Program-made: the position numbers and the translations under genes
The notes under the pieces: generated by a model
Database searches by the model: none
Seen by the model: the letters and a program-made list of their open reading frames with translations, nothing else
What the model was told of the DNA's origin: nothing
Part shown: positions 35,634 to 44,085 of the stretch, piece by piece
Layout: the number at the start of each line of letters is the position of its first letter
Numbering within the stretch: position 1 is the stretch's first letter
Assembly: GCA_017464025.1 (NCBI GenBank)
Contig: JAFUEI010000052.1
Location: forward strand, 55,336-119,335
DNA length: 64,000 nt
Reading direction: 5' to 3'
Origin: Paludibacteraceae bacterium
GTDB lineage: Bacteria > Bacteroidota > Bacteroidia > Bacteroidales > Paludibacteraceae

Positions 35634-37362
35634 ACGCATATTATCACTGGCCCTGTCCGGCATATTGTGCCTGACGGCTGCCGCCCAAACCGACTCCACC
35701 ACCATCGACCGCACCGTGACGGTCGAGCGTGAGTTCAAACCCGTGATACAAAGTGCGGGCAAACTGAGTGTGAAACCGGAGGTGTACGAGCCCAAGCTCA
35801 CGCCTATGGAAGTCAACTATTCCGACTACTCAGAACCTGCACAGACCGACTACAGCCTCTATCCCTTAGGCTGGTCCGAAACAACGTTCACGCAGCCCCG
35901 CCCGATGAAAGGCTTTGTGCGCGGAGGCTTCGGACATACGGCCACGCAGCTCGACTTCTACTACACGATGACCGAACGGCGCAACCTGCAACTTGACCTC
36001 CATGTCTCGCATCTGGGACAATGGGGACGCAAGACACTGGCCCGCTCTGCCCTTGGCCTCGACCTCACCAAGCGCTTCGGCAGCGGGGAATTCTATTTCG
36101 GTGTGGATGCCGCCAACATCTATCTCACGCGCTACGGACGCTATTTCCAATACACTGACCTGCAGCGCATGCAGGGCGAGTTCAAGAATCTTGACAGCTA
36201 TAGCCGGTTCAGTGCCGAAGACAAGAATGCCCAGTGGGAAATCGACACCCGCATCGGCGTGCGTTCGCTGCCAGGAGCGGAACTGCAATACAAGGTGCAA
36301 ACAGGCTATGAGGCCTTTGTGGCAAAAGCCAACACGGTGGAGCACACCATTCATACGGAAGGCATGTTCGAGTGGCAGCGAGAGGAGCATCATGTAGGTG
36401 CCAACCTGCTGGTGGAGAACCATCTGTACTCGTTCGACCGGGCTGCCTTTGAAACTTTCTACCTCACCCACGACAAGACGATGCGGAGCCTTGACAGCAC
36501 AGCCTACCACGCCGTGAAGTTGGAACCCTATTATGCCTACGAGGGACGGCGCTTCCGCATTCATGCTGGCGTCAACCTGGACGTATGTGCCGGCAAGGGC
36601 AAAGTGTTTCTGCCTTCGCCGAAGGTGGACTTCGAGGCCAAGCTGACCAAGGACTGGTTGGCGCTGTACGGAGGAGCCGTCGGACAGTATGCCACCTCCT
36701 CCACGCGCGAGCACTTCGGCTATCTGCGCTATCTGCACGCCGAAAACGAGTTCACAACGCTGTACAACCGCACCTATACACCCGTGCAGGCCTTCCTCGG
36801 CTTCAAGCTGCGCCCGCAGCGAACACTGCTGGTGGATATCTACGCCCGCTACAGATATACCAAATATGACGTATTCTTCAGGCCCGAAGCCGTAGGAGGC
36901 CAACAGACAGGCTATTTCAACCTCGTATCCAAACCCTACCAGCAGTGGCAGATTGGCGCCCGATTCAGCTACCACTATCAGGATATCGTCAGCATCGCCC
37001 TCAACGGCTTCTACAACATCTGGAAGATGGACGACTACGCTTCCTTCAATCTGCCTGTCAACCATATCCTCGACCGCCCTACATGGGGAATCAACTTCCG
37101 CGTGGACGGCAAGATTGACAGCAAGTGGTCGCTCTATTCCGACAACCGGTTCGGCGGAGGACGCTATGCACTCGACTACTCGGGGCAGGCGGTGGCTCTG
37201 AAACCGACCATCGACCTCAACCTCGGTGTGCAATACAATGTCAACCGCTGGCTGGCATGCTATTTCCAACTGAACAACTATCTGCACCGCAAGCACGACG
37301 TGTTCTACGGCTACCAGTCGCAGGGCATCAACTTCATGCTCGGCGTAAGTTACACCTTCTGA
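35620..37362 (+). CDS. Outer-membrane beta-barrel protein paired with the TPR protein
   Basis: 580 residues. A signal peptide (ILSLALSGILCLTAAAQ) is followed by a short conserved periplasmic segment (RTVTVEREFKPVIQSAGKLSVKPEVYEP) and a long run of amphipathic strands ending in the aromatic terminal strand INFMLGVSYTF, the form recognised by the BAM machinery. It resembles TonB-dependent-receptor barrels but lacks an evident full plug domain. It overlaps the upstream TPR gene. The cargo or role is unknown. Confidence 0.82.
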   Translation: MMKTERILSLALSGILCLTAAAQTDSTTIDRTVTVEREFKPVIQSAGKLSVKPEVYEPKLTPMEVNYSDYSEPAQTDYSLYPLGWSETTFTQPRPMKGFVRGGFGHTATQLDFYYTMTERRNLQLDLHVSHLGQWGRKTLARSALGLDLTKRFGSGEFYFGVDAANIYLTRYGRYFQYTDLQRMQGEFKNLDSYSRFSAEDKNAQWEIDTRIGVRSLPGAELQYKVQTGYEAFVAKANTVEHTIHTEGMFEWQREEHHVGANLLVENHLYSFDRAAFETFYLTHDKTMRSLDSTAYHAVKLEPYYAYEGRRFRIHAGVNLDVCAGKGKVFLPSPKVDFEAKLTKDWLALYGGAVGQYATSSTREHFGYLRYLHAENEFTTLYNRTYTPVQAFLGFKLRPQRTLLVDIYARYRYTKYDVFFRPEAVGGQQTGYFNLVSKPYQQWQIGARFSYHYQDIVSIALNGFYNIWKMDDYASFNLPVNHILDRPTWGINFRVDGKIDSKWSLYSDNRFGGGRYALDYSGQAVALKPTIDLNLGVQYNVNRWLACYFQLNNYLHRKHDVFYGYQSQGINFMLGVSYTF

Positions 37363-37393
37363 TTTTTCCGAATCCCTAACACCCCCCTACCCT

Positions 37394-37939
37394 ATGAAAC
37401 ACATTGCATTCCGGTTTCTCTCCCGCATGAATATGCTGCTCGCCTCGCTGATAGCGGCACTCGGCATCGGCGGCTGCAAACAGCAAAAGACTGTTGCACC
37501 TAACAACACAACGGACGACACCAACGCACGTCCCGTGGTAAAAGCCGCAGAGGACGATGCACCGGTATGCATGTACGGGGTCCCAAATGCCCGTTTCGAG
37601 GTGAGCGGACGCGTGGAGGACACCAACCACAAGCCGCTGCAGACCCGTGTGGGCATCGGCACGATGAAAGGCGAAATCCAATATATCGTGGAGACTCAAG
37701 CCGACGGAACGTTCCGCACGGAGTTCAGCGGTTTCCCTGTACACATAGTGTATTTCACGGTGATGCTGCCCGAAGGCGAATACACGTTTGCGAAACAGCT
37801 TACCTATGGCGAACCCGTGAGTACATGGGACAGAGGTACGGCATCGGCCGACACCGTGCTGGTGGTGCCTGCCCGACGGAAAAGCGAACCGGAGATAAAA
37901 GTGAAATACGGCGTGCCTGCTACACGCTATACCGAATGA
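37394..37939 (+). CDS. Radical SAM-associated putative lipoprotein (TIGR04134-like)
   Basis: 181 residues with signal peptide and lipobox IGGC. The mature part is a small beta-rich domain (RFEVSGRVEDTNHKPLQTRVGI) bracketed by two related motifs, CMYGVPNARFEV near residue 59 and KYGVPATRYTE at the C-terminus. The stop overlaps the start of the downstream radical SAM gene (ATGA). From memory this pairing matches the TIGR04134 lipoprotein/TIGR04133 radical SAM families, in which the lipoprotein is suspected to be the substrate or partner. The modification is unknown. Confidence 0.78.
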   Translation: MKHIAFRFLSRMNMLLASLIAALGIGGCKQQKTVAPNNTTDDTNARPVVKAAEDDAPVCMYGVPNARFEVSGRVEDTNHKPLQTRVGIGTMKGEIQYIVETQADGTFRTEFSGFPVHIVYFTVMLPEGEYTFAKQLTYGEPVSTWDRGTASADTVLVVPARRKSEPEIKVKYGVPATRYTE

Positions 37940-39000
37940 GGACACGGCTGAAGATAGCATTGGAGTTGGAGCGTCTGCGCCGACGCAACCTGAAGGTGCT
38001 GCACCCGTTGCGGCAACTCTTCTGGGAGAGCACGCTGCGCTGCAACGTCAGTTGCCGCCACTGTGGCAGCGACTGCCGCTCGGCCGTCACCACACCCGAC
38101 ATGCCCAAAGAAGACTTCCTGCACGTCATAGACACGGAGATTCTCCCCCATACGGACCCGCATCACCTGATGATCATCATCTCCGGCGGCGAACCCACCA
38201 TGCGGCACGACCTCGAAGAGGTGGGCCGTGAGCTGCAAAAACGCGAGTTCCCGTGGGGCATGGTCACCAACGGTCTGGCCCTCACGCCGGAGCGCTTCCG
38301 TGCGTTACGGCAGGCCGGTCTGCTCTCGCTGACGGTCTCGCTGGACGGTTTTGAAGAAGACCACAATTGGATGCGCGGCAACAAACTTTCGTTCGAGAAA
38401 GCCGTGCAGGCCATACGGCTTGCCGCCGCCGACAAACGGCTGACATGGGATGTAGTCACCTGCGTCAACCGCCGCAACATCGCCTATCTGCCCCGGCTGC
38501 GCGAGTTCCTGTGGGAAACAGGCGTGCGCAACTGGCGCTTGTTCGGCATCGACCCTATGGGGCGTGCCAAGAGCGACCCCGAATTGTTGCTCACCGACGG
38601 GCAGTTCACCCGGATGCTTGATTTCATTGCGGCCGAACGCGAGGCTGGACGCCACGTAAGCTACAGCTGCGAGGGGTTCCTCGGCGATTATGAAGGCCGT
38701 GTGCGCGACCACCTGTACCAATGCGCAGCCGGCATCAGTGTGGCCTCCATTCTGATTGACGGCAGCATCTCGGCATGCACCTCCATACGCGGCAAATACT
38801 ATCAAGGCAATATCTATCGCGACAGCTTCTGGCAGGTGTGGGAGAACGGGTTCCGCAACTACCGCAACCGCTCATGGATGAGGCGCATGGAGCCCTGCAA
38901 CACCTGCAAGATGTGGCGCTGGTGCGAAGGCAACGGCATGCACCTGCGCGAACAGGACGGCGAACTGATGCTCTGCCATCTGCACAGGATAGTTCATTAG
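37936..39000 (+). CDS. Radical SAM/SPASM protein paired with the lipoprotein (TIGR04133-like)
   Basis: 354 residues from ATG 37936. The radical SAM motif CNVSCRHCGSDC (CxxxCxxC) lies near residue 36. It is followed by IIISGGEPTMR, LTVSLDGFEEDHNWMRG and the C-terminal SPASM cysteines (ISACTSIRG...CNTCKMWRWCEGNGMHLR...LCH). SPASM proteins usually act on peptides, and the tight overlap with the lipoprotein gene makes that protein the best candidate target. An upstream in-frame extension from 37567 merely overlaps the lipoprotein and is rejected. Confidence 0.88.
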   Translation: MRTRLKIALELERLRRRNLKVLHPLRQLFWESTLRCNVSCRHCGSDCRSAVTTPDMPKEDFLHVIDTEILPHTDPHHLMIIISGGEPTMRHDLEEVGRELQKREFPWGMVTNGLALTPERFRALRQAGLLSLTVSLDGFEEDHNWMRGNKLSFEKAVQAIRLAAADKRLTWDVVTCVNRRNIAYLPRLREFLWETGVRNWRLFGIDPMGRAKSDPELLLTDGQFTRMLDFIAAEREAGRHVSYSCEGFLGDYEGRVRDHLYQCAAGISVASILIDGSISACTSIRGKYYQGNIYRDSFWQVWENGFRNYRNRSWMRRMEPCNTCKMWRWCEGNGMHLREQDGELMLCHLHRIVH

Positions 39001-39020
39001 CTTTTTTGAAAGGATTCAAC

Positions 39021-39842
39021 ATGATGGAACCTGTTCGATTGGATGTAGAGAGTGCCGTAAGGCAGAAGCTGAAGGGGCGTTATGTACCGCGCTTCTTCAT
39101 CCGCTGGCTGCGCCATATCGTGCATGAGGACACGTTCAACGACTTCTTCAAGGCGCACCCCGGCCTTACCGGCTACGATTTTATAGAAGAAGTCATCGGT
39201 CCCAACCTGCTCAACGTGACCGTTGATGTGCGCGGGCTGGACCGCCTGCCGCAGGACAGCAGTCCGCTCGTCTTTGTGAGCAACCACCCGCTCGGCGGGC
39301 TTGACGGCATGATTCTGGCCCGTATGCTGGGCGAGCACCGCCACTGGAACGTGCGCGTCATCGTCAACGACCTGCTCATGCACCTCACGCCGCTGCAGGG
39401 CATCTTCATACCCGTGAACATCTACGGGGCGCAGAGCCGTGAGGCAGCACGCTATATGGAGCAAATCTATGCCTCCGACTACGATATCCTCACCTTCCCC
39501 GCCGGCGCCTGCTCGCGCAAGATTGACGGCCGCGTGCAGGACTTGTCCTGGAAGAAGAGCTTTGTGCAGAAAGCCGTCGAGTCGGGGCGGACCGTGGTGC
39601 CTGTCCGTTTCGAAGGGCAGAACTCCCGCTTCTTCTACAACCTGGCCCTCTGGCGCAAGCGCCTCGGCATCCGATTCAATCTGGAACTGCTCTTCCTCGC
39701 CGACGAGATGTTCAAGGCCGCCGGAAGCCATTACACCGTGCATATCGGCCAACCGCTTCCTCCCTCCACCTTCGACCGCAGCCGCACCCCCCTGCAATGG
39801 GCGCAATGGGTGCGCGGCCATGTATATAACCTGAAAGACTGA
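39021..39842 (+). CDS. glsA: Lysophospholipid/aminolipid O-acyltransferase (GlsA/PlsC-like)
   Basis: 273 residues from the ATG at 39021 (or 39024, MM). The acyltransferase block I is NHPLGGLDG (HX5D form found in the hemolysin-like subfamily), followed by NDLLMHLTPLQGIFIPVN and the FPAGACSRK block. With the next gene, an N-acyltransferase, it forms the two-enzyme arrangement known from Bacteroides glycine lipid synthesis (GlsB N-acylates glycine, GlsA adds the second acyl chain) and from ornithine lipid synthesis elsewhere. The amino acid head group cannot be told from sequence. It acts at the cytoplasmic membrane. Confidence 0.78.
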   Translation: MMEPVRLDVESAVRQKLKGRYVPRFFIRWLRHIVHEDTFNDFFKAHPGLTGYDFIEEVIGPNLLNVTVDVRGLDRLPQDSSPLVFVSNHPLGGLDGMILARMLGEHRHWNVRVIVNDLLMHLTPLQGIFIPVNIYGAQSREAARYMEQIYASDYDILTFPAGACSRKIDGRVQDLSWKKSFVQKAVESGRTVVPVRFEGQNSRFFYNLALWRKRLGIRFNLELLFLADEMFKAAGSHYTVHIGQPLPPSTFDRSRTPLQWAQWVRGHVYNLKD

Positions 39843-39856
39843 GCTTTATAACAGAT

Positions 39857-40882
39857 ATGAAAGAACTGATACCTCCTGTGGAAAAGAGTCTTATCAAAAA
39901 AGAACTCACCAAACTCAATTTCATTAGGCCCACCAACAAGGCCGGCAATGAGATTTACGACATCACCGCCCACGAGGCCCCCAACACCATGCGGGAAATA
40001 GCCCGCCTGCGCGAACTGTCCTATCGGGCCGCCGGCGGAAGCAAGGGCGAAGAGATGGATATCGATGAGATGGATACCATGCCCGTACCTTACCACCAGC
40101 TTATAGTCTGGGACCCTGAGCACGAAGAAATTGTGGGCGGCTACCGCTATCTGTGGCTGCGCGATGCCACCTTGTTCGAAAACGGACAGCCCTTCATCAC
40201 ATCGGCCTACCTCTTCCGCTATACCGACTACTTCATGAAGCACTATATGCCCTACACCGTCGAACTGGGACGCGCCTTCGTGCAGCCGCAGTATCAGACC
40301 CGCGAGATGGGTGTGAAGGCTATCTTCGCCCTCGACAACCTGTGGGACGGCCTCGGGGCCATCGTATATAATCATCCGGAGGTGCGCTACCTGATAGGCA
40401 AGGTGACCATTTACCCCGACTACGATCCCCTGTCGCGCGACCTGCTATATGCCTATATGCGCCGCTATTGCTTCGACCGCAAAGGACTTTTCATGCCCTA
40501 CGAAGCGGTTGACATCAGCTGCGAGGCACAGGAGATGGCCGACGAGCTTTTCGACGGAATCGACCCCGTGAGCAACTTCCATATCCTGCAGAAAGCCGTC
40601 AGAGCCCGCGGCACTATCATACCGCCCATGTTTTCAGCCTACCTCAACCTGACGCCCAAGCTCCACTATTTCGGCACCTCCAAAGAGCCGACGTTCTCCA
40701 ATGTGTACGACTCGGGCATCATGGTCAAACTCAAAGATATATACGACGAGAAACGCAGCCGCTATATAGGTGCCTATATCGACTACATCGGCAACTTCCT
40801 TGCTGCACGCCGCAACCGCAACCGCCTGCTGCGAAAAGAACGGCAGGAGCGCGAGAAACGCGAAAAGAACGGTGAACAATAA
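39857..40882 (+). CDS. glsB: GNAT-type N-acyltransferase (GlsB/OlsB-like)
   Basis: 341 residues. The region IARLRELSYRAAGGSKGEEMDIDEMD followed by HEEIVGGYRYLWLRDA and YTVELGRAFVQPQYQ is typical of the hemolysin/OlsB-like GNAT acyltransferases that N-acylate an amino acid using acyl-ACP. The C-terminus is a charged tail (RKERQEREKREKNGEQ). It follows glsA by 14 bp. Together they probably make glycine lipids or a related aminolipid of the Bacteroidales envelope. Confidence 0.8.
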   Translation: MKELIPPVEKSLIKKELTKLNFIRPTNKAGNEIYDITAHEAPNTMREIARLRELSYRAAGGSKGEEMDIDEMDTMPVPYHQLIVWDPEHEEIVGGYRYLWLRDATLFENGQPFITSAYLFRYTDYFMKHYMPYTVELGRAFVQPQYQTREMGVKAIFALDNLWDGLGAIVYNHPEVRYLIGKVTIYPDYDPLSRDLLYAYMRRYCFDRKGLFMPYEAVDISCEAQEMADELFDGIDPVSNFHILQKAVRARGTIIPPMFSAYLNLTPKLHYFGTSKEPTFSNVYDSGIMVKLKDIYDEKRSRYIGAYIDYIGNFLAARRNRNRLLRKERQEREKREKNGEQ

Positions 40883-40915
40883 AACTGCAGCCATCCGCAA
40901 AACAACTGAAACATC

Positions 40916-41785
40916 ATGCATATCCGTATCCTCTCTCCTTCAGGTGCCATCGAGCCGCACTATATCGACCGTGCAGCGGAAGTATTGGGCCGGTGGGGAC
41001 ACAGCGTAACTGTCGCCCCGCACGCCAAGGCCCGCTACGGCCGTTTCGCCGGAACGGAGAACGAGCGGCTGGAGGACCTCAATGCCGCCATTGCTGACTC
41101 CGCAGTGGATGCCGTGCTCTGCTCGCGGGGAGGCTACGGACTGGCACAGATCATCGACCGCATCGACTTGCCGCAAGGCTGCCGGAAGCTCTTTATCGGC
41201 TTTTCCGACATCACATGCCTGCACAACCTGTGCGCTACACGCGGCATACCGTCCGTGCACAGCATCATGTGCAAGCATCTGGCCACGCTGCCCGAAACGT
41301 CCCGCCCGGTGCAGCAGCTTAAGGCCCTGCTGGGCGGCGCACCGCTCCACTATACGATGCCTGCGCATCCGCTCTCGCAGCAGGGTAGGGCGGAGGGTAT
41401 GCTCCGCGGAGGCAACCTCTCCGTGCTCTACGGACTGCAGGCCACTCCCTATGCCGCCATCCCCAATGGAAGCATCCTCTTTATAGAAGATATCGGCGAA
41501 AGGCACTACCACATCGACCGTATGATGCAAAACCTGCGCCTATCCGGCGTGCTGGCCGGGCTCAACGGACTGGTGGTCGGACAGTTTGCCGACTGCGACG
41601 ACGACCCGCTCATGCAGCAGACCCTCCTGCAGACCATACTGGCGGCCGTAAGCGGCTACCGCTATCCCGTGCTCTTCGGATTCCCCGCAGGACATGTGGA
41701 GCACAATATGCCCTTGCTGCTCAATCATCCATGCACGATACAAACAACCGGCGATACTGCCGTTTTTACACAACCACCCTTATGA
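40916..41785 (+). CDS. LD-carboxypeptidase (S66 family)
   Basis: 289 residues. S66 enzymes cleave the L,D-peptide bond that releases the terminal D-Ala from tetrapeptides during peptidoglycan recycling. Key segments are CSRGGYGLAQIIDRID, the nucleophile loop GFSDITCLHNL, the GGNLSVLYGL block, EDIGERHYHIDRMM with the expected catalytic Glu, and GFPAGHVEHNMPLL with the catalytic His. No signal peptide is seen, so it is cytoplasmic. The stop overlaps the DUF2147 start by 4 bp. Confidence 0.92.
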   Translation: MHIRILSPSGAIEPHYIDRAAEVLGRWGHSVTVAPHAKARYGRFAGTENERLEDLNAAIADSAVDAVLCSRGGYGLAQIIDRIDLPQGCRKLFIGFSDITCLHNLCATRGIPSVHSIMCKHLATLPETSRPVQQLKALLGGAPLHYTMPAHPLSQQGRAEGMLRGGNLSVLYGLQATPYAAIPNGSILFIEDIGERHYHIDRMMQNLRLSGVLAGLNGLVVGQFADCDDDPLMQQTLLQTILAAVSGYRYPVLFGFPAGHVEHNMPLLLNHPCTIQTTGDTAVFTQPPL

Positions 41786-42210
41786 GACATCTCTTTCTGA
41801 CGCTTCTGCTTTCCGCTTCCTGCCTGCTGCAGGCCCAGGTGAGCGACATCCTCGGCGACTGGCTTACGGTGGACGACGCCACGGGCGACAACTATGCCGT
41901 CGTACGCATCTATCAGGCCGACAACGGCAAATACTACGGCCGCATTATAGAAATGCTCTTTCCGGATACGGAGGACATGCGCTGTGCTGCCTGCAAGGAG
42001 GCCGACCACGACCAGCCCATTCTCGGCATGGTCATCATACGCGATATGGAGGCCAAGGGCGACTGCCTCACTGGCGGACGCGTCCTCGACCCCAACAACG
42101 GCAAGTTCTACCATGGCCGCATCACCTGCGAGAAGGGCCGGCTCTGTCTGCGCGGCTCGCTCGACCGCGCCGGACTGCTCGGCCGAAACCAGTATTGGAA
42201 ACGCCGCTGA
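41782..42210 (+). CDS. DUF2147 family secreted protein
   Basis: 142 residues from ATG 41782, which begins a signal peptide (MRHLFLTLLLSASCLLQAQ). The mature domain starts DILGDWLTVDDATGDNYAVVRIY and includes GKYYGRIIEML, MRCAACKEAD and FYHGRITCEKGRLCLRGSLD, the common DUF2147 pattern of a small beta-barrel. Function is unknown. The start at 41731 would precede the signal peptide and is rejected. Confidence 0.88.
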   Translation: MRHLFLTLLLSASCLLQAQVSDILGDWLTVDDATGDNYAVVRIYQADNGKYYGRIIEMLFPDTEDMRCAACKEADHDQPILGMVIIRDMEAKGDCLTGGRVLDPNNGKFYHGRITCEKGRLCLRGSLDRAGLLGRNQYWKRR

Positions 42211-42232
42211 CAAACCGCGAAAAACAGCCGCC

Positions 42233-42298
42233 AATTACGATACATACACGATAGATATACGATAGATACACGATAGATACACGATAGATACACGATAG
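42233..42298. repeat. 11-bp tandem repeat array upstream of recJ
   Basis: Five near-identical 11-bp units (ATACACGATAG, one reading ATATACGATAG) at 42244-42298, plus a degenerate unit at 42233-42243, occupy most of the 99-bp gap between the DUF2147 gene and recJ. The last unit ends 11 bp before the recJ ATG. Confidence 0.9.
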
Positions 42299-42309
42299 AT
42301 AAAGCTACT

Positions 42310-44085
42310 ATGGTGCAGCCACGATGGGACATACAGCAATTGACAGGCGAGCATGAGAGCGTGCGTGACCGGTTAGCCGGACAGTTGCACATCAGCAAGG
42401 TCTCTGCTTCGCTGCTTGTGCAGCGCGGACTGACCACACCCGAAGCGGCACGTGCCTTCATCGCACCGCGGTTGGAGGCGCTGCACGACCCCTTCCTGAT
42501 GCGTGACATGGACAAAGCCGTCAGCCGTCTGCGCCGGGCCGTGGAAAATGGCGAGCGCATCCTTGTCTATGGTGACTACGACGTGGACGGCACCACAGCC
42601 GTAGCCCTCGTATTCTCCTTCCTGAGCCGGCTGCCTGAATATGCCGACGGCCGGGCCGCGGCTCTGCTGGACTACTACATCCCCGACCGCTATCAGGAAG
42701 GTTACGGCATTTCGTTCCGCGGCGTGGATTATGCGGCTGAAACGGGCTCCACGCTCATTATTGCCCTTGACTGCGGCATCCGCAGCGTGGACAAAGTGGA
42801 TTACGCCCGCAGCAAAGGCATCGACTTCATCATCTGCGACCACCACCTGCCGGGAGCCGATATACCGTCAGCCGTTGCCGTACTGGATGCCAAACGTGCT
42901 GACAGCACTTACCCGTATGCCGAATTATGCGGATGCGGCGTGGGCTTCAAGCTCGTACAGGCCTACATACAGCAATGCGGTCTGCCCTCCTCGCTGCTGG
43001 AGCCCCTGTTAGAGCCGGTGGCCATGGCCATTGCTTCGGATATAGTACCTGTCACGGGCGAGAACCGCATTCTGGCCTACTATGGGCTGAAGCGTATCAA
43101 TCGCGCGCCCTCCGTCGGCTTGGAGAGCCTGCTGCGCGTGGCCGGCATTGAGCAGGGCAAGGTGGGCATGGGCGACCTTGTGTACAAGATAGGTCCCCGC
43201 ATCAATGCCTGCGGCCGGCTCAAATCAGGACGCGATGCCGTGCGGCTGCTGGTCACGACCGACCCCGAGGAAGCACAGCAGATGAGCAGCAGCATCAACG
43301 AAAACAACCAGGCCCGCAAAGACCTTGACCACGACATCACCGAGGCTGCTGTGGCCCAACTGAAAGCCGACCCGCACAACGAAGAACGCAAGACGACCGT
43401 TGTATGTGGAAAGGACTGGCACAAGGGCGTGGTAGGCATCGTGGCTTCCAGGCTGACCGAACAATGGTATCGTCCCACCATCGTCCTGACCGAGACCGAC
43501 GGCATTGCCAGCGGGTCGGCCCGCTCGGTGGGCGGATTCGACATCTATAGCGCCATCGACTCGTGCAGCGACCTGCTGACCAACTTCGGCGGTCATGTGT
43601 TCGCCGCCGGCTTATCCATGAAATCGGAGAACGTCCCTCTCTTCAAAGAACGCTTCGAAGCCTACGTAGCCGCCCATATCCTGCCCGAGCAACTTCAACC
43701 CGTCATCCGTGTGGAGGCAGAAATATGCTTTGCCGACATCACAGCGCAGTTCTTCAATATCCTGCGCCATCTGGAGCCGTTCGGACCGGGCAACCCCTGT
43801 CCCGTATTCGTTACGCGCAACGTGTGCAACTATCGCTACACCAAGCGTGTAGGCAAGCAGGGCGAGCACCTGCGCTTAGACGTGACCGACCGCACGGGCG
43901 CCCTTTCGGGCATCGCCTTTGGGCGCGGCAACCTGGCTATTGACCTGATGAACGGCCGCAATGCTGACCTATGCTACGAGTTGCACCCCAACACCTTCAA
44001 CGGCAACACCACTATCCAAATGATGGTGCAGGACATCGTGATGCTGCCTGAATCTTCCGCCTCCTGCACCCCTACCGCCCCATGA
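42310..44085 (+). CDS. recJ: Single-stranded-DNA-specific exonuclease RecJ
   Basis: 591 residues, full length. RecJ degrades single-stranded DNA 5' to 3' in recombination and repair. DHH-superfamily motifs are present: VYGDYDVDGTTAVAL, ALDCGIRSVD, ICDHHLPG, and the DHHA1 segment ASGSARSVGGFDIYSAID followed by FGGHVFAAGLSM. A C-terminal OB-like region (HLRLDVTDRTGALSGIAFG) is also present. The stop overlaps the next start (ATGATGA). Confidence 0.96.
   Translation: MVQPRWDIQQLTGEHESVRDRLAGQLHISKVSASLLVQRGLTTPEAARAFIAPRLEALHDPFLMRDMDKAVSRLRRAVENGERILVYGDYDVDGTTAVALVFSFLSRLPEYADGRAAALLDYYIPDRYQEGYGISFRGVDYAAETGSTLIIALDCGIRSVDKVDYARSKGIDFIICDHHLPGADIPSAVAVLDAKRADSTYPYAELCGCGVGFKLVQAYIQQCGLPSSLLEPLLEPVAMAIASDIVPVTGENRILAYYGLKRINRAPSVGLESLLRVAGIEQGKVGMGDLVYKIGPRINACGRLKSGRDAVRLLVTTDPEEAQQMSSSINENNQARKDLDHDITEAAVAQLKADPHNEERKTTVVCGKDWHKGVVGIVASRLTEQWYRPTIVLTETDGIASGSARSVGGFDIYSAIDSCSDLLTNFGGHVFAAGLSMKSENVPLFKERFEAYVAAHILPEQLQPVIRVEAEICFADITAQFFNILRHLEPFGPGNPCPVFVTRNVCNYRYTKRVGKQGEHLRLDVTDRTGALSGIAFGRGNLAIDLMNGRNADLCYELHPNTFNGNTTIQMMVQDIVMLPESSASCTPTAP

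Noticed and set aside
35866-37296. 476-codon minus-strand ORF opposite the outer-membrane barrel gene
   Set aside because: It mirrors the barrel gene, has no recognisable domain and no promoter.
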